Below are positions 36,060 to 48,310 of a DNA stretch of 64,000 nt, piece after piece. This stretch comes from Zychaea mexicana. Taxonomy: Eukaryota; Mucoromycota; Mucoromycetes; Mucorales; Lichtheimiaceae. A model generated the notes under the pieces. The model was not told the origin of the DNA, searched no databases, and saw nothing but the letters and a program-made list of their open reading frames with translations. The DNA lies in assembly GCF_025766255.1 (NCBI RefSeq), contig NW_026516737.1, positions 124,001 through 188,000 of the forward strand, given 5' to 3'. Positions within the stretch are counted from its first letter, which is position 1; every line of letters begins with the position of its first letter. The position numbers and the translations under genes are program-made.

Positions 36060-36290
36060 ACATTCAAGGTGTTATGTCGTGTGTACGTTGTGAAACCGAC
36101 AGAAGCTAAGTTGTATGTACCCCTTGTCCTTATGCAACTCTGAGATACGGGGTACGACCCAAAAGTTTTGTTTAATTGCAGTCCAAATGTAGTAGAAACC
36201 CTGACTTTTAATAACAACACGTACCACTTCGAAGGGCCCATTGGAATAAAGAAAACTACACTTGCCGTGCCCCAAGAATAAGCTCATTCA
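36060..36290 (-). mobile_element. Possible retroelement integrase C-terminal scrap
   Basis: Two overlapping minus-strand frames (36072-36287 and 35993-36241) share a broken sequence. The first contains YSNGPFEVVRVVIKSQGFYYI, which resembles the GPF.V..V....YY segment at the integrase C-terminus of Ty3/gypsy retroelements; the second continues with FGSYPVSQ, as expected at the following beta strand. The match is short and the frame is shifted. No reverse transcriptase, RNase H or LTR could be found nearby. Confidence 0.3.
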
Positions 36291-36525
36291 GCGATCAACT
36301 TTCTTCCCTTTTCCTTTGTATACGTGGAAAAAAGAGAAAAGAGGCGACCAAGTTCACAAAGGGCCTACCTATTCAGTCACGAGCCGTGTCGGCTGTTCAA
36401 GTAAAACGACTTTATATTTTTTTTTGCATAGGCAAATCACAGCCGAATTTTTTCCCTTTCTTATCCTCTGCCTTTTCTCTCTCTTTCGCTCCCTCGCTCT
36501 CCACACAAGGTCAGCATATAGATCG

Positions 36526-38512
36526 ATGCCGCAAAGTCCACTCGAGGAAGAAAACGAGCAAAGGTCTACCAAGACGCGAACAGCCTTGGTGGATGGCCGT
36601 CTTCCATTCAAGCCGATCAACGCGACATTGCCAAAACCGACGCGCCCCAATGTGTCTTCAATGGCCCCATGCTCAAGCAAACAACAACAGCAACAAAGAA
36701 ATTCACTGAAGCCCCAATCACGGGTTATAATTAGAAAACCGAAATCTAGCACATCGTCCCAACAGCAGCAAACCCTATTCAATAACTTGCGTACTATAAA
36801 GCCTAGAGCAGAAGATAGCAGCAAAAGAGCTTCGCAGTCTACGTCGCCGTTGCCGCCGTCGCCGTCGTCGTCGTCGTCGTCGTCAAAAGGCAAAAGCAGC
36901 ATTTTCAACGCTAAAAAAAAGTCATCGGATCTTACCAGTTACCTTCGACGCTCAATTTCTATGGATTCCACGGCTGATCAAATATGTCAAGACTGGCTTA
37001 ATGCACCTACTACAAAGACCCGCAAAAAGTCGCAGGTATACACGTATAATTAATTTTTTGTTCATGAGGATAGAGGGGGGAAATTTGCCGAAACCAGTCT
37101 GTATGAACATTATGCTAAAACGCGGGCCCACCCCCATCCATTGTAAACAAGTATGACCGGCTCATACCCAACCATAATGGCATGGCGTCACTTCACTACC
37201 ACTTTGCCAAAAACAACAAAGACACGTCGCAATACCTTGAACACAGTGAAAAAGCATATCGCGAGCACATTGCAGAAGCTGTAGGCATCGATCCCAAACA
37301 GCGTATCCTTAATTATTCTGCAGAAACACCAAAAAGGGCTTCTGGCGACAAGCACAAAGCAGGCCCTGCTGGTAGTAGTAGTAGTATCAGCAGCGCCGCC
37401 TCCGACACTAGCAGATCGTCACGAGTACTTCCAACACGGCGAATTCTGACGGCAGCAGAAAAAATCCTAGACGCACCGTACATGACTGACGACTTTTATC
37501 TCAACCTGCTCGACTGGTCCAACCAGAACATTGTTGCAGTAGCTTTGGACAAGGCAATCTATCTCTGGAATGCGGATTACGGTACAATCAAGACGTTGGA
37601 CTACAGCAGTGAAGACGCAATCACCTCGCTAGCATGGGAAATAAGCGGACAATTCCTAGCAGTCGGCACAGACTCTGGCGATACGCAGATCTGGGATGTA
37701 GAAGCCAACCAGAAACTTCGATCCATGCGTGGCCATATGGGCCGCGTGGGCGTTCTTTCGTGGAACAAATACATGGTTTCCTCAGGCGCCCGTGATGGCA
37801 GTATCTGGCACCATGACGTGCGTGCGGCTAACCACAAGGTGTCCGAGCTCCATGGCCACGTGGATGAAGTGTGTGGTTTGGAGTGGCGGTCGGATGGAAT
37901 GATGTTAGCAAGCGGTGGCAACGATAACACGGTCCATCTGTGGGATGCTCGCTTGACCAAGCCCAAGTTTAGTAAGACAAGCCATTCTGGTGCTGTCAAG
38001 GTATTCAGTTTTACAGTCAGGGGGGGGGGTGGCGGGGCGGGACAATGGGTTCCTTGGTGTCTTTGTGATCATTTACAATTATTGTTGTTTTGTTTTCTTG
38101 TTAGGCTATTGCGTGGTGCCCTTGGGATTTGAACTTGGTTGCTACCGGTGGTGGAAGAGACGACACGCTTATCCACTTTTGGAACTCAACCCACGGTGGC
38201 AAGGTCAAAAGTGTATATACCGGCTCGCAAGTTACTTCACTGTTGTGGTCGAAACATCATCGCGAGATCGTGTCGACCCATGGCTATCCCAAAAATCAGC
38301 TGACGGTGTGGGGTTATCCAGCATTGAACAGAATTGTTGACATTCCCGGCCACGAGTCCAGGATCTTACACTCAGCACTGAGTCCGGACGGGCAGGTTGT
38401 TGCCACTGCTGCCGCTGATGAAAACCTCAAGTTCTGGCGTATCTTTGAGCACGATGGAAAGTTGGTGGGCAATGAACGAAAACTTATGCGGCGAAGCAAC
38501 AGTCTGCGATAA
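36526..38512 (+). CDS. CDC20: Cdc20-type APC/C activator (3 exons)
   Basis: WD40 co-activator that brings securin, cyclin B and other substrates to the anaphase-promoting complex. Exons 36526-37035, 37152-38000 and 38105-38512 total 1767 nt and 588 aa. The N-terminus is Ser/Gln/Lys-rich and disordered. The C-box appears as DRLIPNHNG at about residues 172-180, directly after the first intron. KQRILNYSAETP at about 219-230 is the linker typical of Cdc20 rather than Cdh1. The WD40 propeller follows (YLNLLDWSNQNIVAVALD, LAWEISGQFLAVGTDSGDTQIWD, GHVDEVCGLEWRSDGMMLASGGNDNTVHLWD, LSPDGQVVATAAADENLKFW). The protein ends SLR, comparable to the IR-like tail that docks on APC3. No KEN box was noticed. 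Confidence 0.93.
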
Positions 38513-38621
38513 AATTTCGATCAATTCGTTTCTCTCATCTTTGTTTATATTATTATTGATATTGTCATGCTATAGCTTGGATGTTGTATATAAAGAATAT
38601 ATGGAAAGCAAACACTAAAAT

Positions 38622-39624
<1,003 letters not shown>

Positions 39625-39647
39625 CCGTAATAATGTCGATGCAGAGC

Positions 39648-39681
<34 letters not shown>

Positions 39682-41335
39682 CAATCTGGAGGACAACGAA
39701 AAGTTGTAAAGGAAAGGAAAGGAAAGAGCTTAAAAGTATAGCGTGGAGAGAGAAAAAAGTTTAAAAATAAAGCCGAAAGTGCCAGAGGTGGTTTTTATAG
39801 TTTTTGGGGGCGATCTGATCGTCCCCGCTCCCCGACAACAAACCCTGCTGGACGAGCGCGCGCGGACCTTTTCGCCACGTTTATTGCCATTACGTAGTTG
39901 GTTCACCTCAGCTTGCTGAGACCTAACCATTGACAGCCCGGAATGGCACAGATGGGATATTCCGACAAGGCGTCCTTGCGTGCTTATCAGAGTATATGAT
40001 TGACAGGTACCCATTATTTTTATTTGTATGAAACATTTTGGGGTTCGTTAGCCCATGCCACGCTTCTTGTGCATGGCGCTTTCTTTGTTTTGCTGTTGCC
40101 CAACATTCCAGCCTAGCAGTCCCATCGAGAGGCCCTCTTAAAGAGTGCATGGGCATCAGCAACAGAGCCGTCGTCGTTCCTTCAAGGACATATAGCTCAA
40201 TGGAGATTTCGACGAACGATCTGAACGAAAACAATGGTCTCACCGGGCCGAGCAGAAAAGATCGTCACCAAATTTTTCTTTTTTCACGGACCCACGCGAG
40301 CGATCGGGACAACACAATGAGAGAGACTTACCAAAAATGGCTATTCTCGACTTTACTTCGACGCTTATTTAATCTTCCATTGCGTCCATTCTTGCTATTC
40401 CCCCAATCGTCTAAATGACCCATATTTCCCAGATCAAACAAAGCTTGTATGTTTCCTCTCAAGAGATGGCCTCTGTGGCGTCAGTCCCACGTCTCCCACT
40501 GTGTACTAGCCAAACATGTCGACTTTCTGTGCAACTCGTTACACACAGCATCTTTGGTCTGTTTACGCAACATCAGAAGGAATAAGGCTTTTTCTCCCCT
40601 TTCTCGCTGTCTACCATCGCTCGGGCGGGGCGGGGACATATGCCCAATTAAAAGGTAGCTGAAACAAGCGCAGACCCGCGGACGGACCAGATTCACACGG
40701 CACACACAGACGCTTATTTTCAGACCCAATTGAGTTTCCTTCTTTCCAAACATAAACAACGACAAACCAAGATGATTCAACCCTCACTTTTTTGTTCGAA
40801 TTCTTTTCCATCGCTGAAAGCGCTTTAATGTTCATCCGTGGTCAGCTCCATTTCCAGGTAAACCGTGATTTAGCTTGAGCAGCTCTTTCCAGTCTTTGGG
40901 TTTACGGCGGCTTACTGGATGGAATGTCTACTTTTGCTCCATACAAAAAGGACACTTTGCATGAGTGTTTCACTTTAAAAAGGATTTCGCTGCTTGGCCT
41001 ATGATGTTGTCCGTATGACTAATTACGACTACTGTAACTATCTCCAATTATCTGGGCATGCTTTTCCACGATGCATTCTGCTGCACAGACAACGAGTTTC
41101 CCCTCCAGTTCAGCATGGTACTCGGGCACAATGCCTGCAACCAACGACCATGAGCGGGATATCCTCCCTGACCATTCCATATACCATGCTCAGTATCGCC
41201 ACAAACTTGGCCCGCACGATGTATAAAGCAAGGAAGACACCCCTTTTGCTCTGCTAAGTACCGGAACAACGGCTCGACGGACCGGGCCATAACCCATATG
41301 TAAAGCGACGTGCAAATCTCAAAGAGGCACACATT
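39625..41335. other. Upstream region of the zinc-finger gene; GT microsatellite
   Basis: Begins with a (GT)n run at about 39650-39679 in the zinc-finger gene's 5' region, then 1.6 kb without a supportable gene. GC-rich patches (GGGCGGGGCGGGG at about 40622-40636) stand out against the surroundings. Frames at 40038-40418 and 40481-40835 show no domain. The right end overlaps the 3' side of the glycosyltransferase relic, where a further 94-codon frame (41048-41332) is of unknown meaning. Confidence 0.4.
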
Positions 41336-42180
41336 CAGACACTTTCTACACTAATAAAAAGGACTTCTTCGACCAAATCGGCTCCTCGGTCAACGCCACG
41401 CTGGGCATGGATTTGAAATATAGCTTGGTATTGATCCACGTTTTTCTGAATGACGTTATCTATGCCTTCAATAACTCATCGGAACGTTTCCAAAGCACCG
41501 TTGTGATCGTCCATATTCAGGTACCCGCCAAGCTGCGTATGCTCAAAGTGAAAGGCGTTTGCAGGTTGGTCGTGAACAAACGGTCGGATAATCGTGCGCT
41601 TGCCCGCATAAAGTGCCTCGAATAAGGACATCCCGCCACCGTGTGTCAAAAACGTAATAGCCGAAGGATGCTTCAATATCGCAAATTGAGGGGCCCAATG
41701 TAACAGACGGACGTCAGGGTGCTGCTGTCCCAATAGATGCGTTACGTTATATATGCTCCCAGAAGGACTACATTTGGCAGATGTGATGTTCCTGAGCCCC
41801 GAATGAATCCATCAATTAAATGGGTCTCTTGCATATGTAATAGCATTGCAAGAAGTTGTTTTGTCTCGTGCTCTTTAGCCAATGTATGTTGCCCGAATGC
41901 CACAAATAGGACACGCTGGTGCTGATCTAGAAAGTGCTCGATGTGAAGCGGTAACGGATCGTATACAGCATTGAATATCGGTCCAACCATTTCTACAAGA
42001 GGACCCTAACGGGCGTGCTTCCTCCAGTACCGAATAGATTGTTGAATATTTTGAGCGAATTGCGAATTTTGGCGAAACACTATAGCAGAGACGGCTCCTG
42101 CACGTATGCCGTCGCTAAACATGAGGGCCGATCGCAGGATGCTGAGCATGCAGATGGCTCGTATTCTCGCGGCGCCCAAT
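41336..42180 (-). pseudogene. UDP-glycosyltransferase (GT1 family), C-terminal half, broken
   Basis: On the minus strand the nucleotide-sugar-binding half of a UGT can be followed: EMVGPIFNAVYDPLPLHIEHFL and RVLFVAFGQHTLAKEHETKQ (frame 41742-41990), then after a frame change HPDVRLLHWAPQFAILKHPS, FLTHGGGMSLFEALYAGKR and PFVHDQPANAFHFEHTQLGG (frame 41476-41733). An in-frame TGA follows ALETFR, after which IFQIHAQRGVDRGADLVEEVLF continues to a stop at 41336. The THGGG...PF..DQ box is the UGT signature that contacts the UDP-sugar. An in-frame TAG also lies upstream of EMVGP, near 42003-42008. No N-terminal acceptor-binding domain was found beyond about 42180. One frameshift and two stops mark it as a decayed gene. 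Similar UGTs occur as families in Mucoromycota. Confidence 0.75.
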
Positions 42181-43579
42181 TCAAAATATTATAATATCAA
42201 ATTTTAATATAACATATATTGTAGCTTTGTCAAATTGAAAACAGTGAACGAAAAAGTGTCGCGACAATTTCATTGAATGATTTGGGAAGAGAGAAAGACG
42301 TGACTCAGAACATAAGGCATGAAATTAAGATTATACTCAAGTTGGGCTTATACGGATAAGGTTTGAAACGCAAGATAATAAGAATGTATAGTGATGGCAC
42401 AGTAAGTGATATATCGGACATAGGCGAGAATACAATTTCAACAGTATATATAGGTAAGTAGCAAAGAGAAAGAGAATATACTATTATGTATGGATTACTG
42501 TTCGCTAGCACTCAGAAGTGTAAGCTTAAATACTTTTGAAAGGCATTCCTTTCATTTTCTTTATTCTTTTTCCACCATAACAACAGCAATAGACCAACAT
42601 GTCACACAGACGTACTTTTTCTGATGATGAAGAACGACGGCCTACTAATTTGAAAGTAGTAATATAGAAGAAGTAGTAGAGATGGAGGGCAAGGAACCAG
42701 TGAAGTACAGAAAAAGAAGTCAGGAGACGACGATCACTTTCTACCAATAATGCCATGATGATACATTCCAACGATAACCTTATAAGCGGCAAGGAGCCTT
42801 TTTGACACACACTATAAAACCAGTAGCAAACAGCACATTGTCGGGACGATAATGTTGCGCCTCCTTACCAATGAACCTTTACCGTGAATCCCCGTTACTT
42901 TCATATACGTTAACTTTCACCCCTCAATAGCTCCCAGGGATGGAACGGGGCTGGGTTGGACGCATAAAGGGGGTGGGTCAGTCATACGGTATTAATTCGA
43001 AACAAAGCATATTCAAAGAAAAATATATGTAAAATAGACGGATCTCAATGGGAAGGGTTATCTGAGCTATGTGAAATGAAGGAAAAAAGACAGTATAAGA
43101 GCTGCAAGATATAGAAAGACATGTTTGTGAATTACGTGATTTATATAGTGACAACATCTTCCTGAAACTGGTGATTCGTATTGACCATGTTGATAACAAC
43201 AGATGAACGACCTTGAGCATTGGTAAAATGCAATACTTCTCATTAGTTTCTAGTTCGTTTGGAGCAGGTTAGATAGTGAGATATGCAGAAATGTGAATAT
43301 ATGCATATATTAGACGATCAATTAGTTTAACACGAACTATAGCAAGCGTATTTATCTATCCCCGCTAACTTTCCCACCCCTTTCATAAGAAAATGCCACT
43401 GCGATAATAGACGGAGGTCTACTGTAACATGTTTAATCCCAAGGAAAACTATTACGGATAGGGTGATAATGACGATGACCTCTGTTTTCAAAAGTATTTC
43501 CACCGATAAACATCTTGTTTAATCCGTCCTTCTCTCATTTCTTTTTTCCTTTCCGTTCTAAAAGACATTTCGATTGATA
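42181..43579. other. Intergenic
   Basis: No gene recognised; short frames only. The region may hold the lost N-terminal half of the glycosyltransferase relic in unrecognisable form, and at its right end the promoter of the phospholipase-B-like gene. Confidence 0.4.
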
Positions 43580-45623
43580 ATGCTTGTATCAAATCGACTC
43601 GTTTTGTTGGCACTCTTTTGTCACTATGCTAGCGCAGAATTAGTAGGAGGTTTAGGAGAAGTAAAAGACAGTCAAAGAGCCCCCTCGCCTGTGTATGCTC
43701 CCGATATCAGCCAATGTCCCAAGCTACAGCCGCGCAAAGAACGACCCACTAGTATCCATGATTTGCGTCCGGATGATATTAAGGCTATTGCTGCTATAGG
43801 TGACAGGTACTACTTTTACATTTTTTTTGTATCCACTATTTCTCTAACTTAGTACTATTTGGAATACCATGATAATGCTAGTGTTATCGCCGGCGTCGCC
43901 GCAAAAAATGACGAAACCGAATGCCTTACTGGAGAGTCATTCAAACAATACCGTGGTGTCAGTTATTCTATCGGCGGTGTAAGTCAAACTGAATCGATCG
44001 CAGAATACTGCGCTGCCATTATTGCGCTTCAAAACCAAGTACTAGTAATTAGCCACAGTCGTTGTTGCAGCAGCAGCAGCAGCAGTTGTAGAGTACACAT
44101 TTGCCAAAAAAAATTCACACGAATTATGCCGCTGCTGTTATTTTTCTTTACGTCGTTAACGTGTTCTGTTAGGACAAAGGCTTTACTACGCTACCTAATC
44201 TCATAAATTATTATCGGCAAGAGCCTGTGATCGGTCCGTCATCTGGTGTACGGCAAATGCCTGTTTGCCCAGGTAATGATTGATAAATTTTAACGCTGTT
44301 ATCTTGGTTTTAAAGGGCTGACTTGCCTTCACGAGTATATTTTTATTCTGTTGCTGTAGATACGTTCTTTTGTTTACATTCGAGTCATGAGTGAGTAAGG
44401 TTGATACCGAAACAGGAGAAACAGAAAAGAAGAAGAAGGTACGCTCGTATACTAATTTGCAATGTCCGTTTATCATGATTAATTAAATCAGCGAATCCAT
44501 GGACAAGTTCAATGCTGCTCTTTTGGCTGGAGGCTCTATTTCGTTTAAAGACCAAATTGAATATCTGGTCCCCAAGATTGGAAAAGATTCGCCTCTAGCC
44601 AGGGCATGGAAAGTGCTCACCATCTCGCTAGGGCAAAATGATTTGGTGGTATCCTGCCACCCAACGTTTACCATTGCAGATTATACAGCTCGCATGATAG
44701 AAGGTCTCCGATTACTGCAAGATAAGGTCGATTATGTTCTTATTAACCTTGGTAATTATCCTTTTATTTTATTTCTCCCCTGTTTCCCTTCTGACTGTCA
44801 TTTTTGACTGTGCACAGATATGGAAGGATATTTGCAAAAGAATGGTTAGGATATGTGGGACCGATCACTACAGTCGCTAACAAGTTCTTTTTTTGCTCTC
44901 TCTAACTTGTTTGAAATCCACGGAACTTTCACACGCTTCTCAACTACACCGTCAATCTATACCACACCAACAATCCGTATTGCTTGAAAAAAAAAAGTGG
45001 GCTTGTCCCATGCTGAACAATGGAAGAATCTCGCACCGGCAAAGGAAGGCTACATGAGAAGATTCTGCAACGATTCCTCGTTCGACATACAGTCGAAAGA
45101 ATGCTATTGCTGTCACGACCTTCCATCTGGGGTAGGGGAGGCATTTATTTCGGTCAACGTTCCTCTATTCAACTTTGCTCTAGCTGAACTTGCAAAACAG
45201 TTTGGCCCACAAGGTCCCAATGCCACTTTTGGTGTAATTTATCAGTCTGCCGACGTTAATGTGAAAAGTGTAGACTATAGAATGATAAGGTTTGTACTAG
45301 TAGCAGTAACAGCTTCCTTAGTGACGGAACATCCCCTCCTCCTCTCGTTTTATATAACAAGCTGCTATTAACACTATTTTTTTTTTTTTGCAGTAACCTG
45401 GATGGTTATCATCCTAATTTAGAAGGGCATAAATTCTTCGCCAAGGTTTGTTTTTGTTTTTTAACGAGAACGCAAAGATGGGTTGCTTTTTAACTCAATG
45501 GTTATGTAGGTGCTATGGGATCAAATGTTTTTGACGAAAAGCGAGAAATTGGACAATTTGCAATATGACCCAAAGTTCCCGGTTCGCTGTCCTAGTGAAG
45601 ATGATCGGTTTGCGACTCAATGA
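43580..45623 (+). pseudogene. SGNH-hydrolase, phospholipase-B-like, apparently disrupted
   Basis: Secreted lipase-like protein of the GDSL/SGNH fold. It begins with a signal peptide (MLVSNRLVLLALFCHYASA). Exons 43580-43806, 43882-44038 and 44173-44272 give block I GDSVIAGVAAKND and later QDKGFTTLPNLINYY. A segment from 44492 gives DKFNAALLAGG and block III LTISLGQNDLV. After 44998 come HAEQWKNLAPAKEGY, GVIYQSADVN and, in exons 45394-45445 and 45510-45623, block V NLDGYHPNLEGH (Asp-x-x-His). All catalytic blocks survive, but the exon at 44492 cannot be joined in phase to 44272. Between LNYTVNLYHTNNPYC and GLSHAEQ the frame shifts at a run of ten A (44987-44996), and no good path crosses 44850-44940. 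It resembles animal and fungal phospholipase B1. A working gene with sequence errors is the alternative. Confidence 0.6.
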
Positions 45624-45776
45624 TTCCATCCATAGCCGTACTATTTCTTAAATAACCTCTTACATCAATAAATACCTCAGCCATGCCCTAACGCGTCTTC
45701 ATGTGTCACAAAAAGAGGAATCGGTGTTTATTTGTTGTTGCACCTCTTGCACTGCTCTTCCTTTCCTCAAAATAGA

Positions 45777-47659
45777 ATGACACTGCTACCCGTGCATTGC
45801 GCGTTACTAGCATGCACAGCAGCTCTTGTTAATCTTCATGTCCCTGATCCTTACATGGTTTGTTTTCTTTCTCCCCTTTTTTATTCAGAAAATAAAAACA
45901 TCATCATTCCATTTGTTCCAGGTAATTAACATCACAATGTGCTATTGATAATCTGGGTGTTTCCAAATAGGACGAAATATTTCACATTCCTCAGGCACAA
46001 CGCTATTGCTCAAACGAGTTCGCCACGTGGGATCCAAAACTGACAACACCACCTGGCTTGCATGTATTTATTTCTTCGTCTTTCCCTTTTTTTTTCATAG
46101 CAATGATTAAATGACACTATGACTAACACGAAACAATAGATACCTGATTAGTCGCATCCTTACAATATGTAATACTACAGTCAGTTTACGCGCCATAAAT
46201 ATTGTATTTGCTATATGCTTGTACCCAGTGATACGTCGTCTTGTCGCTCTACATCATCCTCACACAAGTCGATGGTCTCAACACGTATTTACGTTGGCGT
46301 TGACTTGGTTCCCCGTTGGCTTCTTTTACAACTTTGTGTATTATACCGATCCAGGATCCACGTTATTTGTGCTTTTATCCTGGCTTTTGGCTAAACAAAA
46401 GCGCTATACTTTGGCTGGTTTGGTAAAGCTTTAGCGACTCTGTGTGGTGTGGGCGGAAAGAGAATAGAGAACTCGCTACAAAAAAGATAGATACGTCCGA
46501 ATGCAAACGTGGGCTAATACTATGATACTTTTTTTTTTATATAGAGCGGTCTTGTATCGTTAACTTTTCGACAAACCAATGTGATATGGGTCTGCGTGAT
46601 AATGTCCATTTCTATCATGGATCTTCTCTCGTTCCACGACCAGCCCATCTCTTCCCCCTCATCATCATCATCTATCATGGTGCTGAAATGGCGACAACTG
46701 ATATTGCAAGCATTACGCAAACTGCCGCTACTGATCAGCAAACTTTTTATGTTTATCTTGACCATCATGGCCTTTGTTGCATTTCTTGTCTGGAATAATG
46801 GTATCGTGCTGGGTGATCGGTCAAATCATATTGCTGGATTACATTTCCCACAACTGTTTTACTTTTCGTCGTTTTTGTCGTTCTTTGCCGCGCCGTGGCT
46901 ACTCACGCCTGACAATCTGCGCGCATTCTTCCATCCGACCTTGAAACGGCTCCTAGCATCTGTTTTAGTGGGATTAAGCATGTTTTACCTTGTTCACAAT
47001 TATACGTAAGGACTTTTGGATTCGTGTGTATATATCGGAGGGAGGAGCAGACGGAAAATATTGAAAGGTTGCATTTGAATATACAATTTTTGACCATGTA
47101 AAATATCTCTAGGTACGAACATCCTTTCCTTCTCAGTGATAATCGGCATTATACTTTTTACGTATGGAAAAAGATATACCGACGGCATTGGAGCATACGC
47201 TATTTGGCCATTCCGTTCTACGTCGTTAGTGGTTGGTTCAATTTGCGACCATTAGGTAATTAAGCTTTTCTTTCCTTTTTATCCATAAACCCGGATTGTT
47301 CTTTAAGTATTTGTATGTATATTAAATCATCAACCCGTCGTCATCGTCATCATCCTGTAGTGCGTCACACAGGCTTTTTGGTATGTCTTGGATATGGTCT
47401 GGCTCTAATCCTGACGCTGGTGCCATCGCCATTACTCGAATTTCGATATTTTATCATCCCCTTTCTTTTCTACTGCATTCAACTCGGACCAACATCATCA
47501 TCAACAACATCTGGTGCTACCCAAATACCATTTTTATGGCGAACATGGCTCGTCATCATCATGTATCTTTTGATACATATTGTCACGATATACCTGTACT
47601 TGTACAAACCATTTGAATGGCCACATGAGCCTGGCCAAATCCAACGTTTTATGTGGTAA
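45777..47659 (+). CDS. ALG10: ALG10 alpha-1,2-glucosyltransferase (6 exons)
   Basis: ER membrane enzyme that adds the terminal glucose to the dolichol-linked Glc2Man9GlcNAc2 oligosaccharide, the last step before transfer to protein. Exons 45777-45857, 45971-46063, 46141-46422, 46545-47005, 47113-47255 and 47361-47659 give 452 aa. The family signature MDEIFHIPQAQRYC with KLTTPPGL lies at residues ~27-58, followed by many hydrophobic helices, FNFVYYTDPGSTLFVLL-like (FYNFVYYTDPGST), SLTFRQTNVIWV, GDRSNHIAGLHFPQLFYF, LLSDNRHYTFYVWKK and LLEFRYFIIPF. The last are diagnostic of ALG10/DIE2. The second intron is odd: with a GT donor at 46064 the AG acceptor at 46138-46139 leaves one extra base (A46140), so the model only keeps frame if that base is excluded. 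All other junctions are GT-AG and in phase. It may be a one-base error or a real lesion. Confidence 0.87.
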
Positions 47660-48235
47660 TATGTTATCGCTAGCTAATAAATGAGTATTTAGATGCTGAG
47701 TGCTAGTAGCGAGCATAAGTCGGGGAAAATGGTTTAACAGAGAACAATCCGTGCTGTTTCCCGAGTAGTCAAACGTTTATGATACATGTGAAAAAAGCAA
47801 ACCAGATTGTATCCTCCGAACCAGCTTTTTTCCTTTCCATTATTTTCGCGAACAGAACTACGCGAGCACAGAAAGTAATGAAAAACGGTGCCAAAGCGTG
47901 ATAAAGCGCGTTGTGATCGTGTTACTGAGCCACTGTCATTGTCCCCGCATTGTTTAGCACGGAGCTGTGGGTGGGCAAAAAAATAAGGAACTTGTCGTGC
48001 ACATAAAAAAAAGGCGAAGCAAAAGCGGTAAAACGTTTATGCGGAAAGTGCGAAAAAGAAAAATATATTTTTATTTTGTTTATCATTTTCTTATTTGTGT
48101 GTAATAAATAATAAAAAAAAGTTCGTTTCAATTATCCCAACATATACCGTTGGCATCACATGCACCCGAAGGTTCACGATCGGCTGCCGGAGTATATGAC
48201 CACATTCCCACTGGTATATATTGCAAATTTTTTCT
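47660..48235. other. Intergenic
   Basis: No gene recognised; AT-rich with poly-A and poly-T runs (for example near 48055-48121). It probably includes the ALG10 3' UTR. Confidence 0.4.
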
Positions 48236-48310
48236 TCAGGGCGGACCACTGAATCTGCCGATCATCAGTAGAATTATGACAATAGCCAGCACAAGCAATG
48301 ACCTGATCAT
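48236..48310 (-). CDS. Possible 24-residue single-pass membrane micropeptide
   Basis: A short minus-strand frame beginning at 48310 encodes a hydrophobic helix flanked by Arg (MIRSLLVLAIVIILLMIGRF) and ends SGPP at 48236. A TATATAAA element on the same strand at about 48400-48407 lies about 90 bp upstream of the Met, and the intervening sequence is pyrimidine-rich (CTTTCTTTTTTCTCTTCTC in transcript sense), as in fungal leaders. It could also be the last exon of a longer frame that starts upstream. No family recognised. Evidence is positional only. Confidence 0.2.
   Translation of the reverse strand: MIRSLLVLAIVIILLMIGRFSGPP

Noticed and set aside
40622..40636. GC box as a promoter mark
   Set aside because: No gene start could be tied to it, so a regulatory call is not supported.
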